From assembly GCA_046538105.1 (NCBI GenBank), contig JBKHJO010000028.1, positions 1 to 35,131 of the forward strand: a stretch of 35,131 nucleotides of DNA, in the 5' to 3' direction. Position 1 is the stretch's first letter, and each line of letters starts with the position of its first letter. Below the pieces are notes generated by a model. It did no database searches and was not told where the DNA came from. It saw nothing but the letters and a program-made list of their open reading frames with translations. The stretch is from JAWLEV01 sp046538105 (GTDB lineage: Bacteria > Chloroflexota > Anaerolineae > UBA1429). Position numbers and translations under genes: made by a program. This document shows, one piece after another, positions 1 to 7,372 of this stretch.

Positions 1-13
1 TTAAGAGGCGGCT

Positions 14-610
14 ATGGAAAATAGAACGGTCATCAGACCCCATGAGAAACTGAAGGCGAAATATCGAATCAACACCCTGCTCGTCTTTGTCTTCTTTATC
101 TTTCCTTTTATCTTTTTGGGCTTGATCCCCGAATTGGGATTGTGGTATGTGGTTATCTTTACCCTGGCCAATGCCCTATGGCTTATACCTGTGTTGCTGG
201 TCTTTATACCCGTCTATTATCGTTCGTTGGAGTATGAACTGCTGGATGACGAGGTGGTGGTGCACAAGGGGGTCATCACCAAGACGGTGGATATGGTGCC
301 CTACAGCATGATCACCAACATCTCTATCAAACGAGGTCCTCTGGATAGATGGATGGGCATAGGGGGACTGGCCATCCACACAGCCGGTTACAGTCAGACC
401 AGTGCGGCTGAAGCGTCTCTGGTTGGCCTTGAGGAGTATGAGACCATCCATGAGAGGATACGTTCTGCTGTACACGAGTATCGTACGGGGAGGACAGAAC
501 CAGCCGTTGGAGGTGCAGATACTCTGGAGCAGGTCTCGGCGACGGGTCTCCTCGCCCGTATCCTGGAAGAACTGCGGGCTCTTCGAGAGAGCCTGGATGG
601 TCGGGAATAA
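14..610 (+). CDS. Bacterial PH-domain (bPH2/DUF304) membrane protein
   Basis: The 198-residue protein has two hydrophobic segments at about residues 19-38 and 43-69. A bacterial pleckstrin-homology-like domain follows at about 70-150, with the typical run LEYELLDDEVVVHKG, then VPYSMITNI and a GIGGL-type segment. The last 40 residues are polar, probably helical and cytoplasmic. This matches the YdbS/YdbT-like bPH2 family, whose members sit in the inner membrane; their molecular role is not settled. The ATG at 14 follows a GAGGCGG-like ribosome site close to the window edge. The gene converges on the selenoprotein candidate, with 75 bp between them. Family assignment is firm; function is unknown. 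Confidence 0.8.
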   Translation: MENRTVIRPHEKLKAKYRINTLLVFVFFIFPFIFLGLIPELGLWYVVIFTLANALWLIPVLLVFIPVYYRSLEYELLDDEVVVHKGVITKTVDMVPYSMITNISIKRGPLDRWMGIGGLAIHTAGYSQTSAAEASLVGLEEYETIHERIRSAVHEYRTGRTEPAVGGADTLEQVSATGLLARILEELRALRESLDGRE

Positions 611-612
611 AT

Positions 613-639
613 ATGGGAGACTCCAATAAAGCCTCCCAT
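613..639. terminator. Possible bidirectional hairpin between convergent genes
   Basis: ATGGGAG (613-619) can pair with CTCCCAT (633-639) around a 13-base loop, between the ends of two convergent genes. There is no clear T run on either side, so this is a weak terminator call. Confidence 0.3.
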
Positions 640-685
640 GTATCATGTTCCTCCAGGAGAACGCATTATTCGCTCTGCAAATTCC

Positions 686-1807
686 TCATCTGGCAGGCGT
701 GTTGGTGGGGCGCGGTGTCGGCGAGGGGTGGAGGGCCTTCCACTTTTCGAGGATCTCCATCATATCCGCATCGTCGGGGTAACTATCATCCAGGGCAACA
801 GCGTCTATCTCTCCATCCACGAGATTGCCCTGGGCGTCAAAGTCTACCTTCAGATGCCCTATCCATTCTCCGCTATAGCCCTGTTGCACTATTAACGTGT
901 TTCCCACTCGCTCGGGTTCGCGCATCAGTTTGCGCGTATTGCCGCCGACGATGATGTCGATCCCCGGCACTTTTTCAGCCAGCATCTTGTCTTCGTCGAA
1001 TCCCAGGTGTGAGAGGATGATCAGGACATCGATCTGATCACGCAGTTCGTCCACGTATCGCTGGGCCGTCTCGGAAGGATCGAGCACCTGGACCTTTTCT
1101 TCCGTTTCACCGGCTGCTTTGACATCGGCCTCGCTCAGCCCCACAATGCCCGCCGTGATGCCCTGACGTTTCAATACGGTATAGGGTTCAAAGATGAGAT
1201 CCTGAGAGTCCTTTTCCACCACGTTGGCGGACAGCAGGACAAAATCGGCGCTCTCCTTTATTCCCTCGAGCGTCTCCAGTCCCAGGGCGAATTCCATGCG
1301 TCCCAGGGTCAGGGCATCATAGCCCATGGCGTTCATGCCCTCCACGATGACGCCCCCCTTGCTCTCTAGCGAGATAAGGTTGCCGGCGAGCGAGTTCCCC
1401 GCGTCGAGCACGAAAAGGGGATTCTCGTCATTCTGTCGCGTTTCGTTTATAAAGCTGGCCCGACGGGCCAACCCACCCTTGGGGATCCCTCAACCGCAGG
1501 GATCTACTTCTCCGAAGGTATCGTTGGTATGCAGGATCGTGAGTTGGAAGGGGTTCCCTTCCATGGATGCCTCTTCCGCCGCCGGCGTGGCGGTGCTGTC
1601 ATCTATGGTGGGAGCGGTGGGATTGGCTGCGGGCTCTGTGGTTGTGTCCCCGGATTCTGCAGCGGTTGTAGCCGGCGGCGATACAACCTCAGCAGTGGGT
1701 TGGCATCCCACCACGAGGGCCCCACTGAACAAGACCAGGAAAAGCCCCAGGCATAGGGCGTATAGGGGAATTCTATCTTTTGAATGTGTCAGCCGATGAA
1801 ATATCAA
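686..1807 (-). CDS. Candidate selenoprotein: lipoprotein of the 5'-nucleotidase/metallophosphoesterase fold with in-frame TGA (PCGU)
   Basis: One reading frame runs from TTG at 1807 (ribosome site GGAGG about 8 nt upstream) to the stop at 686-688. It is interrupted only by TGA at 1492-1490, codon 106. Read as selenocysteine it gives 373 residues. Residues 15-34 are a signal peptide ending in lipobox LVVGC (C35). Residues 36-86 are a Thr/Ala/Pro-rich linker. The fold begins with LTILHTNDTFGEV, then P103-C104-G105-U106, GIPKGGLARRASF, VLDAGNS, LSHLGFDED, PGIDIIVGGNTR and a Pro/Thr-rich tail. Relatives I recall carry PCGC followed by GGLARRA, so the TGA replaces a Cys. Canonical metal ligands are mostly lost: DxH is DTF, GNH is GRM (169-171) and GHTH is GNTR (289-292); D96 and H267 remain. 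A hairpin at 1452-1474 fits a bacterial SECIS. A C-x-U redox role is inference. The alternatives are a nonsense-mutated gene or a sequencing error. Confidence 0.72.
1452..1474 (-). promoter_or_regulatory. SECIS-like hairpin downstream of the TGA in the lipoprotein gene
   Basis: On the minus strand GGGTTGGCCC (1474-1465) pairs with GGGCCAGCTT (1461-1452) over ten pairs, three of them G-U, closed by the loop GTC (1464-1462). The loop G lies 25 nt after TGA 1492-1490. Bacterial SECIS elements lie inside the coding region just after UGA, with a small loop that has G among its first two bases, about 16-37 nt from UGA. All of these conditions are met. Because the segment is GC-rich, chance pairing is possible. 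Confidence 0.6.
1490..1492 (-). other. In-frame TGA, proposed selenocysteine codon 106
   Basis: The base pattern is TGC GGT TGA GGG ATC on the minus strand. Both flanks are in the same frame and both carry recognisable sequence of the same protein family, so no frameshift is needed to join them. The position aligns with the second Cys of the PCGC motif that I recall from related proteins. Confidence 0.65.
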
Positions 1808-1938
1808 GGCCGTCGCCTCCAGATATTCAAATTAGTTCAAGAAGAATTAAACTGCCCTCATTATATAGTATTCATCCCCAAACACGCAAATCCCGGGCTT
1901 TATGCCAGTGTGCTCTGTAAAAAGATCACTTTTCCGAC

Positions 1939-1967
1939 TTGACAAATTCCCCTCCGTTCGGTATCCT
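1939..1967 (+). promoter_or_regulatory. Sigma-70 type promoter for the first aminotransferase
   Basis: TTGACA (1939-1944), a 17-base spacer and TATCCT (1962-1967). The -35 box is perfect. Transcription would begin near 1974, leaving a leader of about 90 nt before the start codon at 2065. Confidence 0.7.
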
Positions 1968-1982
1968 TTGTAAAAGTTCACA

Positions 1983-2048
1983 CTCAACGTTGAGGAATTC
2001 GGCACATATGCCGTGCAGCGAAGCGGGATCTGGCTGCACGGCGTTTTT
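1983..2048 (+). promoter_or_regulatory. Attenuator-like leader: terminator hairpin upstream of the aminotransferase
   Basis: GCCGTGCAGC (2010-2019) pairs perfectly with GCTGCACGGC (2033-2042), a 10-bp stem followed by G and TTTTT (2044-2048). That is a rho-independent terminator placed between the promoter and the gene. Upstream lies the palindrome CTCAACGTTGAG (1983-1994). GGCA/TGCC at 2001-2012 could form a small hairpin competing with the terminator. No known riboswitch or T-box motif is recognisable in this short leader. Alternatively the hairpin could end a small transcript of its own. Confidence 0.5.
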
Positions 2049-2064
2049 GATTCTTGAGGAGAGG

Positions 2065-3255
2065 ATGATGAAGAACTTGTCCCATACGGTCAACGGCCTC
2101 GAACGTTCTCCCATCCGTTTCATGTTGGATCGGGCTGCCCAGGTGCCTGATGCCATCCATCTGGAGATCGGGCAGCCGGATTTCCCGACGCCCCCTCATA
2201 TCATCGAGGCGGCCGTGGATGCCGCACGCCATGCCTATACAGGATATACGGCCAATGCGGGCATGTGGCCCCTTCGTGAGGCTGCAGCGACAAAACTGGC
2301 CCGCGAGAATGATATCTATGTCTCTCCGGAACAGATCGTCGTCACTATCGGCGCCATGGAGGGCGTCTTCGCTTCCATGGCGGTCCTTCTTGATCCAGGC
2401 GACCAGATCTTGCTCCCCGACCCCGGCTATGGTAATTTTGTCATGGCTTCCAGGCTCGTCCACGCAGATTTCAGGCTCTATCCCACGTTGATCGATCGCG
2501 GCTTTATCCCCGACTTTGAGGCCCTTGAGGGGATGGTCACCAAGCGCACAAGGGCCCTTTTTGTCAACAGCCCTTCCAATCCCACGGGCGCCGTCTATCC
2601 CCAAGAGGTTTTGCGCGAATGCCTCGAATTTTGCCGGCGACACGATCTGTACCTCATCTCCGATGAGACTTATGATCGTTTGATCTTTGAGGGAGAGCAT
2701 TTCAGCCCCGCCCGATGGGACGATAAAGGACGCGTGATAAGCATCTTTACCGTCTCCAAGACGTATTCCATGACAGGCTGGCGCGTGGGTTATGTGGTGG
2801 CCAACGACGATGTGGTTCAGGCCATGATCAAGATTCAGGAGCCCCTCGTATCCTGCGTGAACACCGTCGCCCAACATGCGGCCACGGCCGCCCTCACGGG
2901 GCCTCAGGACTGCGTGCAGGAGATGTTGGAGCATTATCGCAAAAGGCGTGATCTGGCCGTCGATCTGGCTGAGGAACTTGGCCTGGCGGTTTCCTATCCC
3001 CAGGGCGCCTTTTACATGCTGGTGGATATTTCGGGGCAGCCCCTGAATTCCCTGGATTTTGCCTGTGAACTGCTGGATGCGGAGAAGGTAACCGTGGCCC
3101 CTGGCTGTGCCTTTGGGGATCTGTGTGATCGATACGTGCGCATCTCCCTGTGTGCCAGCGAGGAGGATTTGACCAGAGGACTCACACGCCTCGCGTACTA
3201 CCTGTCGCAACCCTCAGAGCAGGTGCACAGCCTGCAGTCCCTCGGCACCGCGTGA
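2065..3255 (+). CDS. Class I/II PLP-dependent aminotransferase (AspC/aromatic type)
   Basis: The 396-residue protein is a fold-type I aminotransferase of the aspartate/aromatic group, cytosolic, moving an amino group between an amino acid and 2-oxoglutarate. Visible features are the substrate segment EIGQPDFPTP near the N-terminus, YTGYTANAGMWPLREA, the cofactor-binding motif NSPSNPTG, DETYDRLIF, and SKTYSMTGWRVGY, in which K232 should hold PLP. A conserved Arg-containing YVRISL lies near the C-terminus for the substrate carboxylate. The frame is open upstream to 1939, but the promoter and terminator hairpin lie there. The ATG at 2065, right after GAGGAGAGG, is the sensible start; ATG 2068 is also possible. 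The exact amino-acid substrate cannot be read from sequence. Confidence 0.9.
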   Translation: MMKNLSHTVNGLERSPIRFMLDRAAQVPDAIHLEIGQPDFPTPPHIIEAAVDAARHAYTGYTANAGMWPLREAAATKLARENDIYVSPEQIVVTIGAMEGVFASMAVLLDPGDQILLPDPGYGNFVMASRLVHADFRLYPTLIDRGFIPDFEALEGMVTKRTRALFVNSPSNPTGAVYPQEVLRECLEFCRRHDLYLISDETYDRLIFEGEHFSPARWDDKGRVISIFTVSKTYSMTGWRVGYVVANDDVVQAMIKIQEPLVSCVNTVAQHAATAALTGPQDCVQEMLEHYRKRRDLAVDLAEELGLAVSYPQGAFYMLVDISGQPLNSLDFACELLDAEKVTVAPGCAFGDLCDRYVRISLCASEEDLTRGLTRLAYYLSQPSEQVHSLQSLGTA

Positions 3256-3410
3256 ACCAGCACGGCCGTTTTTTGCCGATCTGCAATCCTCATATTTCCT
3301 CTGGCCCTGGCATTGTCATGGGGGCCCTTGTCCCCTTCTGTTACTTTGGAAGGAGACAAGAGAACGCCGACACGCGACCTTGTGAAATCCCCCTTTCAGA
3401 AGACGATTTC

Positions 3411-3438
3411 TTGATGGTCTGCCATTTCTGATTATAGT
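3411..3438 (+). promoter_or_regulatory. Sigma-70 type promoter for the class III aminotransferase
   Basis: TTGATG (3411-3416), a 16-base spacer and TATAGT (3433-3438). The start codon at 3485 lies about 40 nt past the expected transcription start and has AAAGGAGAA upstream. The 3256-3484 gap holds no other recognisable feature. Confidence 0.55.
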
Positions 3439-3484
3439 ATGGGCTAGTCGAGAAAATTCCGATCCAAAGGAGAATTCTTCTATC

Positions 3485-4879
3485 ATGATCGAAAGTGATT
3501 GTGACCGCCTTATCGCCGAACTCCGACAGCAATATGAAAAAGTCTATCCTCACTCTGGCATAGCACATGCGCGGGCCAGCAAAGTTCTTGTCGACGGTAT
3601 AAGCCACGGCGCGCGAACGTTCGCTCCCTACCCCTTCCATATTACAAAGGCCGAGGGAGCCCATGTGCACGATGTGGATGGTCATCAGATATGCGATTTC
3701 TGGCAGGGGCATTATGCCAACATTATGGGACATAATCCTCCCGTTGTACGCCGCAGGCTGGTGGAAGCTCTGGAGGAGGGGGTTGGGCTCCAGACCGGTA
3801 TGTTGGAGGAGCGGCAGGCCGAGTTCGGTTCACTTTTGTGCGATGCGCTTGGAGGGGAGCGAGTGCGGTTCACGACTTCCGGCACCTTGGCCACCATGTA
3901 TGCCATCATGATGGCCCGCGCCTATACGGGGAGAAATCTGGTCGTAAAGGTGGCCGGGGGCTGGCACGGGGCGAGTCCCTTTACACTCAAGGGCGTGCAT
4001 CGCGTTGAGGGATACTTTGATCGTGTCGATTCCGCCGGTGTGCCCGAGGCCACGGAAAAAGAGATTATTGTGGCCCGCTTCAACGACGTGCAGAGATTGG
4101 ACGAGATATTCGAGACCTTTGGCCATCGCGTCGCCTGTTTTATCCTCGAGCCCTGCCCAAGTGGTGTGGGGTTCATCCCTGCGACGAAGGATTTTATGCG
4201 CGCGGCCCGCGACCTGACGCGGGAATATGGTGCCCTGCTCATCCTCGATGAGGTGATCACGGGGTTCAGATTCTGTGCTGGGGGGATACAGCGCCTATAT
4301 GATATAGAAGCGGACCTCTCTACCTTTGGCAAGGTGATCGGTGGGGGGATGCCCCTCTCAGCAGTCGTCGGTCGCGGAGACGTCATGGATCTGATAAGTG
4401 AGAAGGCCGAGGAGCGCGTGTGGTTCAACGGCGGCACCTTTTCCGCACATCCCCTTTCCCTTTTGGCCGGGCAGACCATGGTCGAGTACCTTGTGGAACA
4501 TGAGGGCGAGGTATATCCCGCGCTGGCTGCCAAGGGAGAGAAGCTGCGAAGGGGTATCGAAAAGGTGTTCACTGACCGTGGAGTGCGTGCCCACTGCACC
4601 GGCTATGGCAACGGTGCTGTCCCCGGTAGTTCCGTTGGCGGCGTCTATTTCCCCCTGGAGGAGGAGCATCCCCCTTTCCTTGGCGAGGAATTTACGGATC
4701 CGCAGCGCTGTAACGTCCGTTTACGGGAGGAGGGGTTAAAACTTGGCCTGCTATTACATCGGGTCAACGTGGTGCACGGTCTGGGTGCCATCTCCTATCG
4801 GCATAGCGAGAAAGACCTCACACGCACTCTGGAAGCCTACGATGCCTTTGCGCTGCGCATGGCGAGGGAGAGATCGTAA
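3485..4879 (+). CDS. Class III PLP aminotransferase, glutamate-1-semialdehyde aminomutase-like
   Basis: The protein has 464 residues, near the usual length for the glutamate-1-semialdehyde 2,1-aminomutase branch of class III aminotransferases. Marks are DVDGHQICDFWQGHYANIMGHNPP, the phosphate-binding segment FTTSGTLATMYA, GGWHGA, LILDEVITGFRF with the cofactor Asp, and TFGKVIGGGMPLSAVVG with the PLP lysine K283. NGGTFSAHPLS follows. HemL proper would convert glutamate-1-semialdehyde to 5-aminolevulinate. No other haem or corrin genes are nearby and the N-terminal 40 residues are not typical, so a different amino-ketone substrate is quite possible. It is transcribed alone from its own promoter. 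Confidence 0.82.
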   Translation: MIESDCDRLIAELRQQYEKVYPHSGIAHARASKVLVDGISHGARTFAPYPFHITKAEGAHVHDVDGHQICDFWQGHYANIMGHNPPVVRRRLVEALEEGVGLQTGMLEERQAEFGSLLCDALGGERVRFTTSGTLATMYAIMMARAYTGRNLVVKVAGGWHGASPFTLKGVHRVEGYFDRVDSAGVPEATEKEIIVARFNDVQRLDEIFETFGHRVACFILEPCPSGVGFIPATKDFMRAARDLTREYGALLILDEVITGFRFCAGGIQRLYDIEADLSTFGKVIGGGMPLSAVVGRGDVMDLISEKAEERVWFNGGTFSAHPLSLLAGQTMVEYLVEHEGEVYPALAAKGEKLRRGIEKVFTDRGVRAHCTGYGNGAVPGSSVGGVYFPLEEEHPPFLGEEFTDPQRCNVRLREEGLKLGLLLHRVNVVHGLGAISYRHSEKDLTRTLEAYDAFALRMARERS

Positions 4880-4892
4880 CGCGCATCGGAGG

Positions 4893-4912
4893 ACGGGGGC
4901 GCATGTCCCCGT
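4893..4912. terminator. Possible hairpin between convergent genes
   Basis: ACGGGG (4893-4898) pairs with CCCCGT (4907-4912) between the end of the aminotransferase and the end of the sugar transferase. There is no T run, so the call is weak. Confidence 0.25.
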
Positions 4913-4947
4913 GGTCTGGTCCCAGGGTTTGTGCATTCGACCTGGCC

Positions 4948-6345
4948 CTAATATGCGTTTCGGTCGCCCCGAAACTGCTTCACAATAGTGCGCACGATGA
5001 TCTTTAGGTCGAAGAGAAGGGACCAGTTTTCGATATAGTAGAGATCGTACTTGGTGCGCTCTACGATGGAGGTATCGCCCCTGAGACCGTTCACCTGCGC
5101 CCATCCCGTGAGCCCCGCCTTTTCGTTATGTCGCTCCATATAGCGCGGGAGCACCTGGCGGAATTGTTCCACAAAGATGGGACGCTCCGGACGGGGCCCC
5201 ACCAGGCTCATCTCCCCGCGCAGTACGTTGATGAGTTGGGGTAGTTCATCAAGGGAGGTTCTGCGCAAAAAGCGTCCCAAGCGCGTACATCTTGGGTCAT
5301 CGGCTCTGGCCCACACAGGTCCCGTCTCCTCCTCTGCATCCTCACGCATGGAGCGGAATTTGATCATGTAAAAGGGCTTCCCATCCAGTCCCACGCGCTC
5401 CTGGGCATAGAACACCGGGCCTTTGGAATCGAGTTTGATCAACAGGGCGATGAGCAGCATGATGGGGGAGAGGAAGACCAATCCTCCCACGCTCACGACG
5501 AGGTCCAGGCCGCGTTTGGCGGCCTGCTTCCATCCCCGTATTGCCACATCCCGTACTGTCAGCAGGGGAAGCCCGTCCATGTCGCTCATCCGTACCTCGG
5601 AGGCGACGATCTGGAATACGTCGGGGAAGATACGTATGGTGGCCTTCTCGCTCTCGCAGTCGGCGATCATGTCCAGCAGATCCTCGTGGGAGGCCTCTGG
5701 CAGGGCGATGACTACTTCCTGTATGTTATGTTCGCGCACGATGGAGGCCAGATCACTCTGGGGGCCGAGTACGGACAGGCCGGCCACACGGCTGCCCACA
5801 TGCTCATCGTCGACGAATCCCACGACCTCATAGCCCAAATTCGGGGCCTGAGATACTTTTTGCAGCAGTATACGCGCTGCATCGCCAGTGCCCACGAACA
5901 GGAGCCGCTCTGGATGACGGCGGCGCGCATATTTCTTGAGCAGTCCCGTGAACGCCCGTCCCATGAGCACCAGAGGAACGGAAAGGGCCCAACTGTAGAG
6001 GATCATGCCTCGGGCAAGATCTCGATTCTGGGGCAGAATCAGATAGGTGAGAGCCGTTGCCATCAGGGTGGCGATAGAGGTGGCGGCCAGGACGGTGTAA
6101 AAGAGATCGATGCGTGAGCCCTCCCATCGTAGGTGATACAACCCAAAGAGTGAAAAAGTGACGAGAAAACTGACAATCTGCAGTGCAAGCTCTTCGTCAT
6201 AGTTGCCAAAGGGGCCCAGGCGAAGAGGAAGGGGAAAGGGTACCAGCATGCGGATCTGATAGGCAGCATAGAACGCCAATGCGGCCATGGCCAGATCCAC
6301 GGCGATGGTTAGAATCTCTAATAAAACCCTTTCCTTATTCGACAT
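4948..6345 (-). CDS. Undecaprenyl-phosphate sugar-1-phosphate transferase (WcaJ/WbaP-like polyprenyl glycosyl-phosphotransferase)
   Basis: The 465-residue membrane enzyme probably transfers a hexose-1-phosphate to undecaprenyl phosphate to start a surface polysaccharide repeat unit. Several transmembrane helices lie in residues 8-135. A Rossmann-like nucleotide-binding domain spans about 146-240, with FVGTGDAARIL and VVGFVDD. The catalytic sugar-transferase domain is about 272-465: a membrane hairpin VVSVGGLVFLSPIMLL, FYAQERVGLDGKPF, MIKFRSM (327-333), then RRTSLDELPQLINVLRGEMS, VGPRPE, KAGLTGWAQVNGLRGDT and a C-terminal LYYIENWSLLFDLKII. These are the full-length family's marks in order. It is the last gene of the minus-strand glycan operon, 9 bp after the GT2 gene. 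The sugar donor is not predictable. Confidence 0.92.
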   Translation of the reverse strand: MSNKERVLLEILTIAVDLAMAALAFYAAYQIRMLVPFPLPLRLGPFGNYDEELALQIVSFLVTFSLFGLYHLRWEGSRIDLFYTVLAATSIATLMATALTYLILPQNRDLARGMILYSWALSVPLVLMGRAFTGLLKKYARRRHPERLLFVGTGDAARILLQKVSQAPNLGYEVVGFVDDEHVGSRVAGLSVLGPQSDLASIVREHNIQEVVIALPEASHEDLLDMIADCESEKATIRIFPDVFQIVASEVRMSDMDGLPLLTVRDVAIRGWKQAAKRGLDLVVSVGGLVFLSPIMLLIALLIKLDSKGPVFYAQERVGLDGKPFYMIKFRSMREDAEEETGPVWARADDPRCTRLGRFLRRTSLDELPQLINVLRGEMSLVGPRPERPIFVEQFRQVLPRYMERHNEKAGLTGWAQVNGLRGDTSIVERTKYDLYYIENWSLLFDLKIIVRTIVKQFRGDRNAY

Positions 6346-6354
6346 ATTTACCCC

Positions 6355-7278
6355 CTAGGCAGAGGCTACCCGTTTATGCTCCGGAGGACGCAGGCGATCC
6401 CAAAAAAGGGCCCATTGCTTCAACAGAAACACTCCCACGTCTATACCCCAGTTGATCAGGAAGAAGGTTTGCGGACGATAGTGTTTGTTGTGGAATATTC
6501 TCATGGCATCGTAAAAGGCTATGATGGCCCGTCGGCTCGCCTTGCGGCTGGCGGCGCCCTTGAGATGGAACACGGTAACCTCTGGATTATACACGACGCG
6601 CCAGCCCTTTTGCTTGATCCGATAGCAGAGATCCAGATCTTCACCATACATGAAAAAGGATTCATCGAGCAGGCCCACCTGCTCCAGCGCCTCCGAGCGC
6701 ATGAGCATAAAAGCCCCTACGACAGCGTCGACATCGGCTTGTGTGTCGGGCGAGAGGTAGGTCATATTGTAGCGCCCAAAACGCCGGCTCTTGGGGAATA
6801 TCTTGCCCAGACCGCTCAGATGGTAGAACGAGACGAGAGGAGTGGGAAAACTCCGTCGGCAGGCCTTGTCCAGACTGCCGTCCCCTCGCACCAGCCTGGG
6901 GCCAGCGACGCCCACGTCCTTGTGTTCATCCATAAAGGCTACCATATCGGCCAAGGCATCCTCCGGAAGTTCAGTGTCGGGATTTAGCAGCAGAACGTAC
7001 CGTGGCAGAGACGTGGAGGCGCAGTTATGGGTATATCCAAGCCGACGCAATCCCAGATTGTTGGCATAAGCATAACCCCCATTGTGGTCGGTTTCCAGGA
7101 GATGGTGCACCCACCCATGTTTGGTGCGTACCATCTCCGCGCTGCCATCGGAAGAATGATTATCTATTACCACCACCTGTATCTTCAGATCCCCCGTGCT
7201 GCAGCGTATGGATTGCAGGCAATTATCCAGCAGTTCGCGCGTGTTATAATTGACGATAACGATGGCCAGATCTGACAT
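6355..7278 (-). CDS. GT2 family glycosyltransferase (rhamnosyltransferase-like)
   Basis: This 307-residue cytosolic, GT-A-fold enzyme probably adds a sugar from a nucleotide-sugar donor to the lipid-linked glycan begun by the neighbouring sugar transferase. The N-terminal IVIVNYNTRELLDNCLQSI is typical of the family. VIDNHSSDGS, then LLLNPDTELPEDAL (the DxD-like metal site), MLMRSEALEQVGLLDESFFMYGEDLDL (shown split: acceptor and ED catalytic region) and VFHLKGAASRK follow. The C-terminus has a hydrophobic, amphipathic segment that may attach to the membrane. The ATG at 7278 is preceded by GAGGAAGGG. It resembles WbbL-like rhamnosyltransferases in overall motif pattern, but the donor is not established. 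Confidence 0.88.
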   Translation of the reverse strand: MSDLAIVIVNYNTRELLDNCLQSIRCSTGDLKIQVVVIDNHSSDGSAEMVRTKHGWVHHLLETDHNGGYAYANNLGLRRLGYTHNCASTSLPRYVLLLNPDTELPEDALADMVAFMDEHKDVGVAGPRLVRGDGSLDKACRRSFPTPLVSFYHLSGLGKIFPKSRRFGRYNMTYLSPDTQADVDAVVGAFMLMRSEALEQVGLLDESFFMYGEDLDLCYRIKQKGWRVVYNPEVTVFHLKGAASRKASRRAIIAFYDAMRIFHNKHYRPQTFFLINWGIDVGVFLLKQWALFWDRLRPPEHKRVASA

Positions 7279-7372
7279 ACCCTTCCTCTACACCCGATAG
7301 CGTTCATATTCTAGTACAAAGGGAGTCTGTAAACAAAGTATGAGGTGAGGATACGCTCAACAGTGGTGCTAC

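Noticed and set aside
647..688. Reading on through the terminal TGA (686-688) of the lipoprotein gene as a second Sec
   Set aside because: The tail is already low-complexity Pro/Thr, no family motif follows, and the continuation runs into the convergent gene.
1471..1492. Treating the lipoprotein locus as two genes or a frameshifted pseudogene
   Set aside because: The two parts are in the same frame, the break is one TGA at a Cys column, and no other stop or shift occurs in 373 codons. A simple nonsense mutation or base-call error remains possible and is stated in the entry.
1984..3210. Long minus-strand frame opposite the first aminotransferase
   Set aside because: It is antisense to a clear enzyme gene, has no domain and is a by-product of codon bias.
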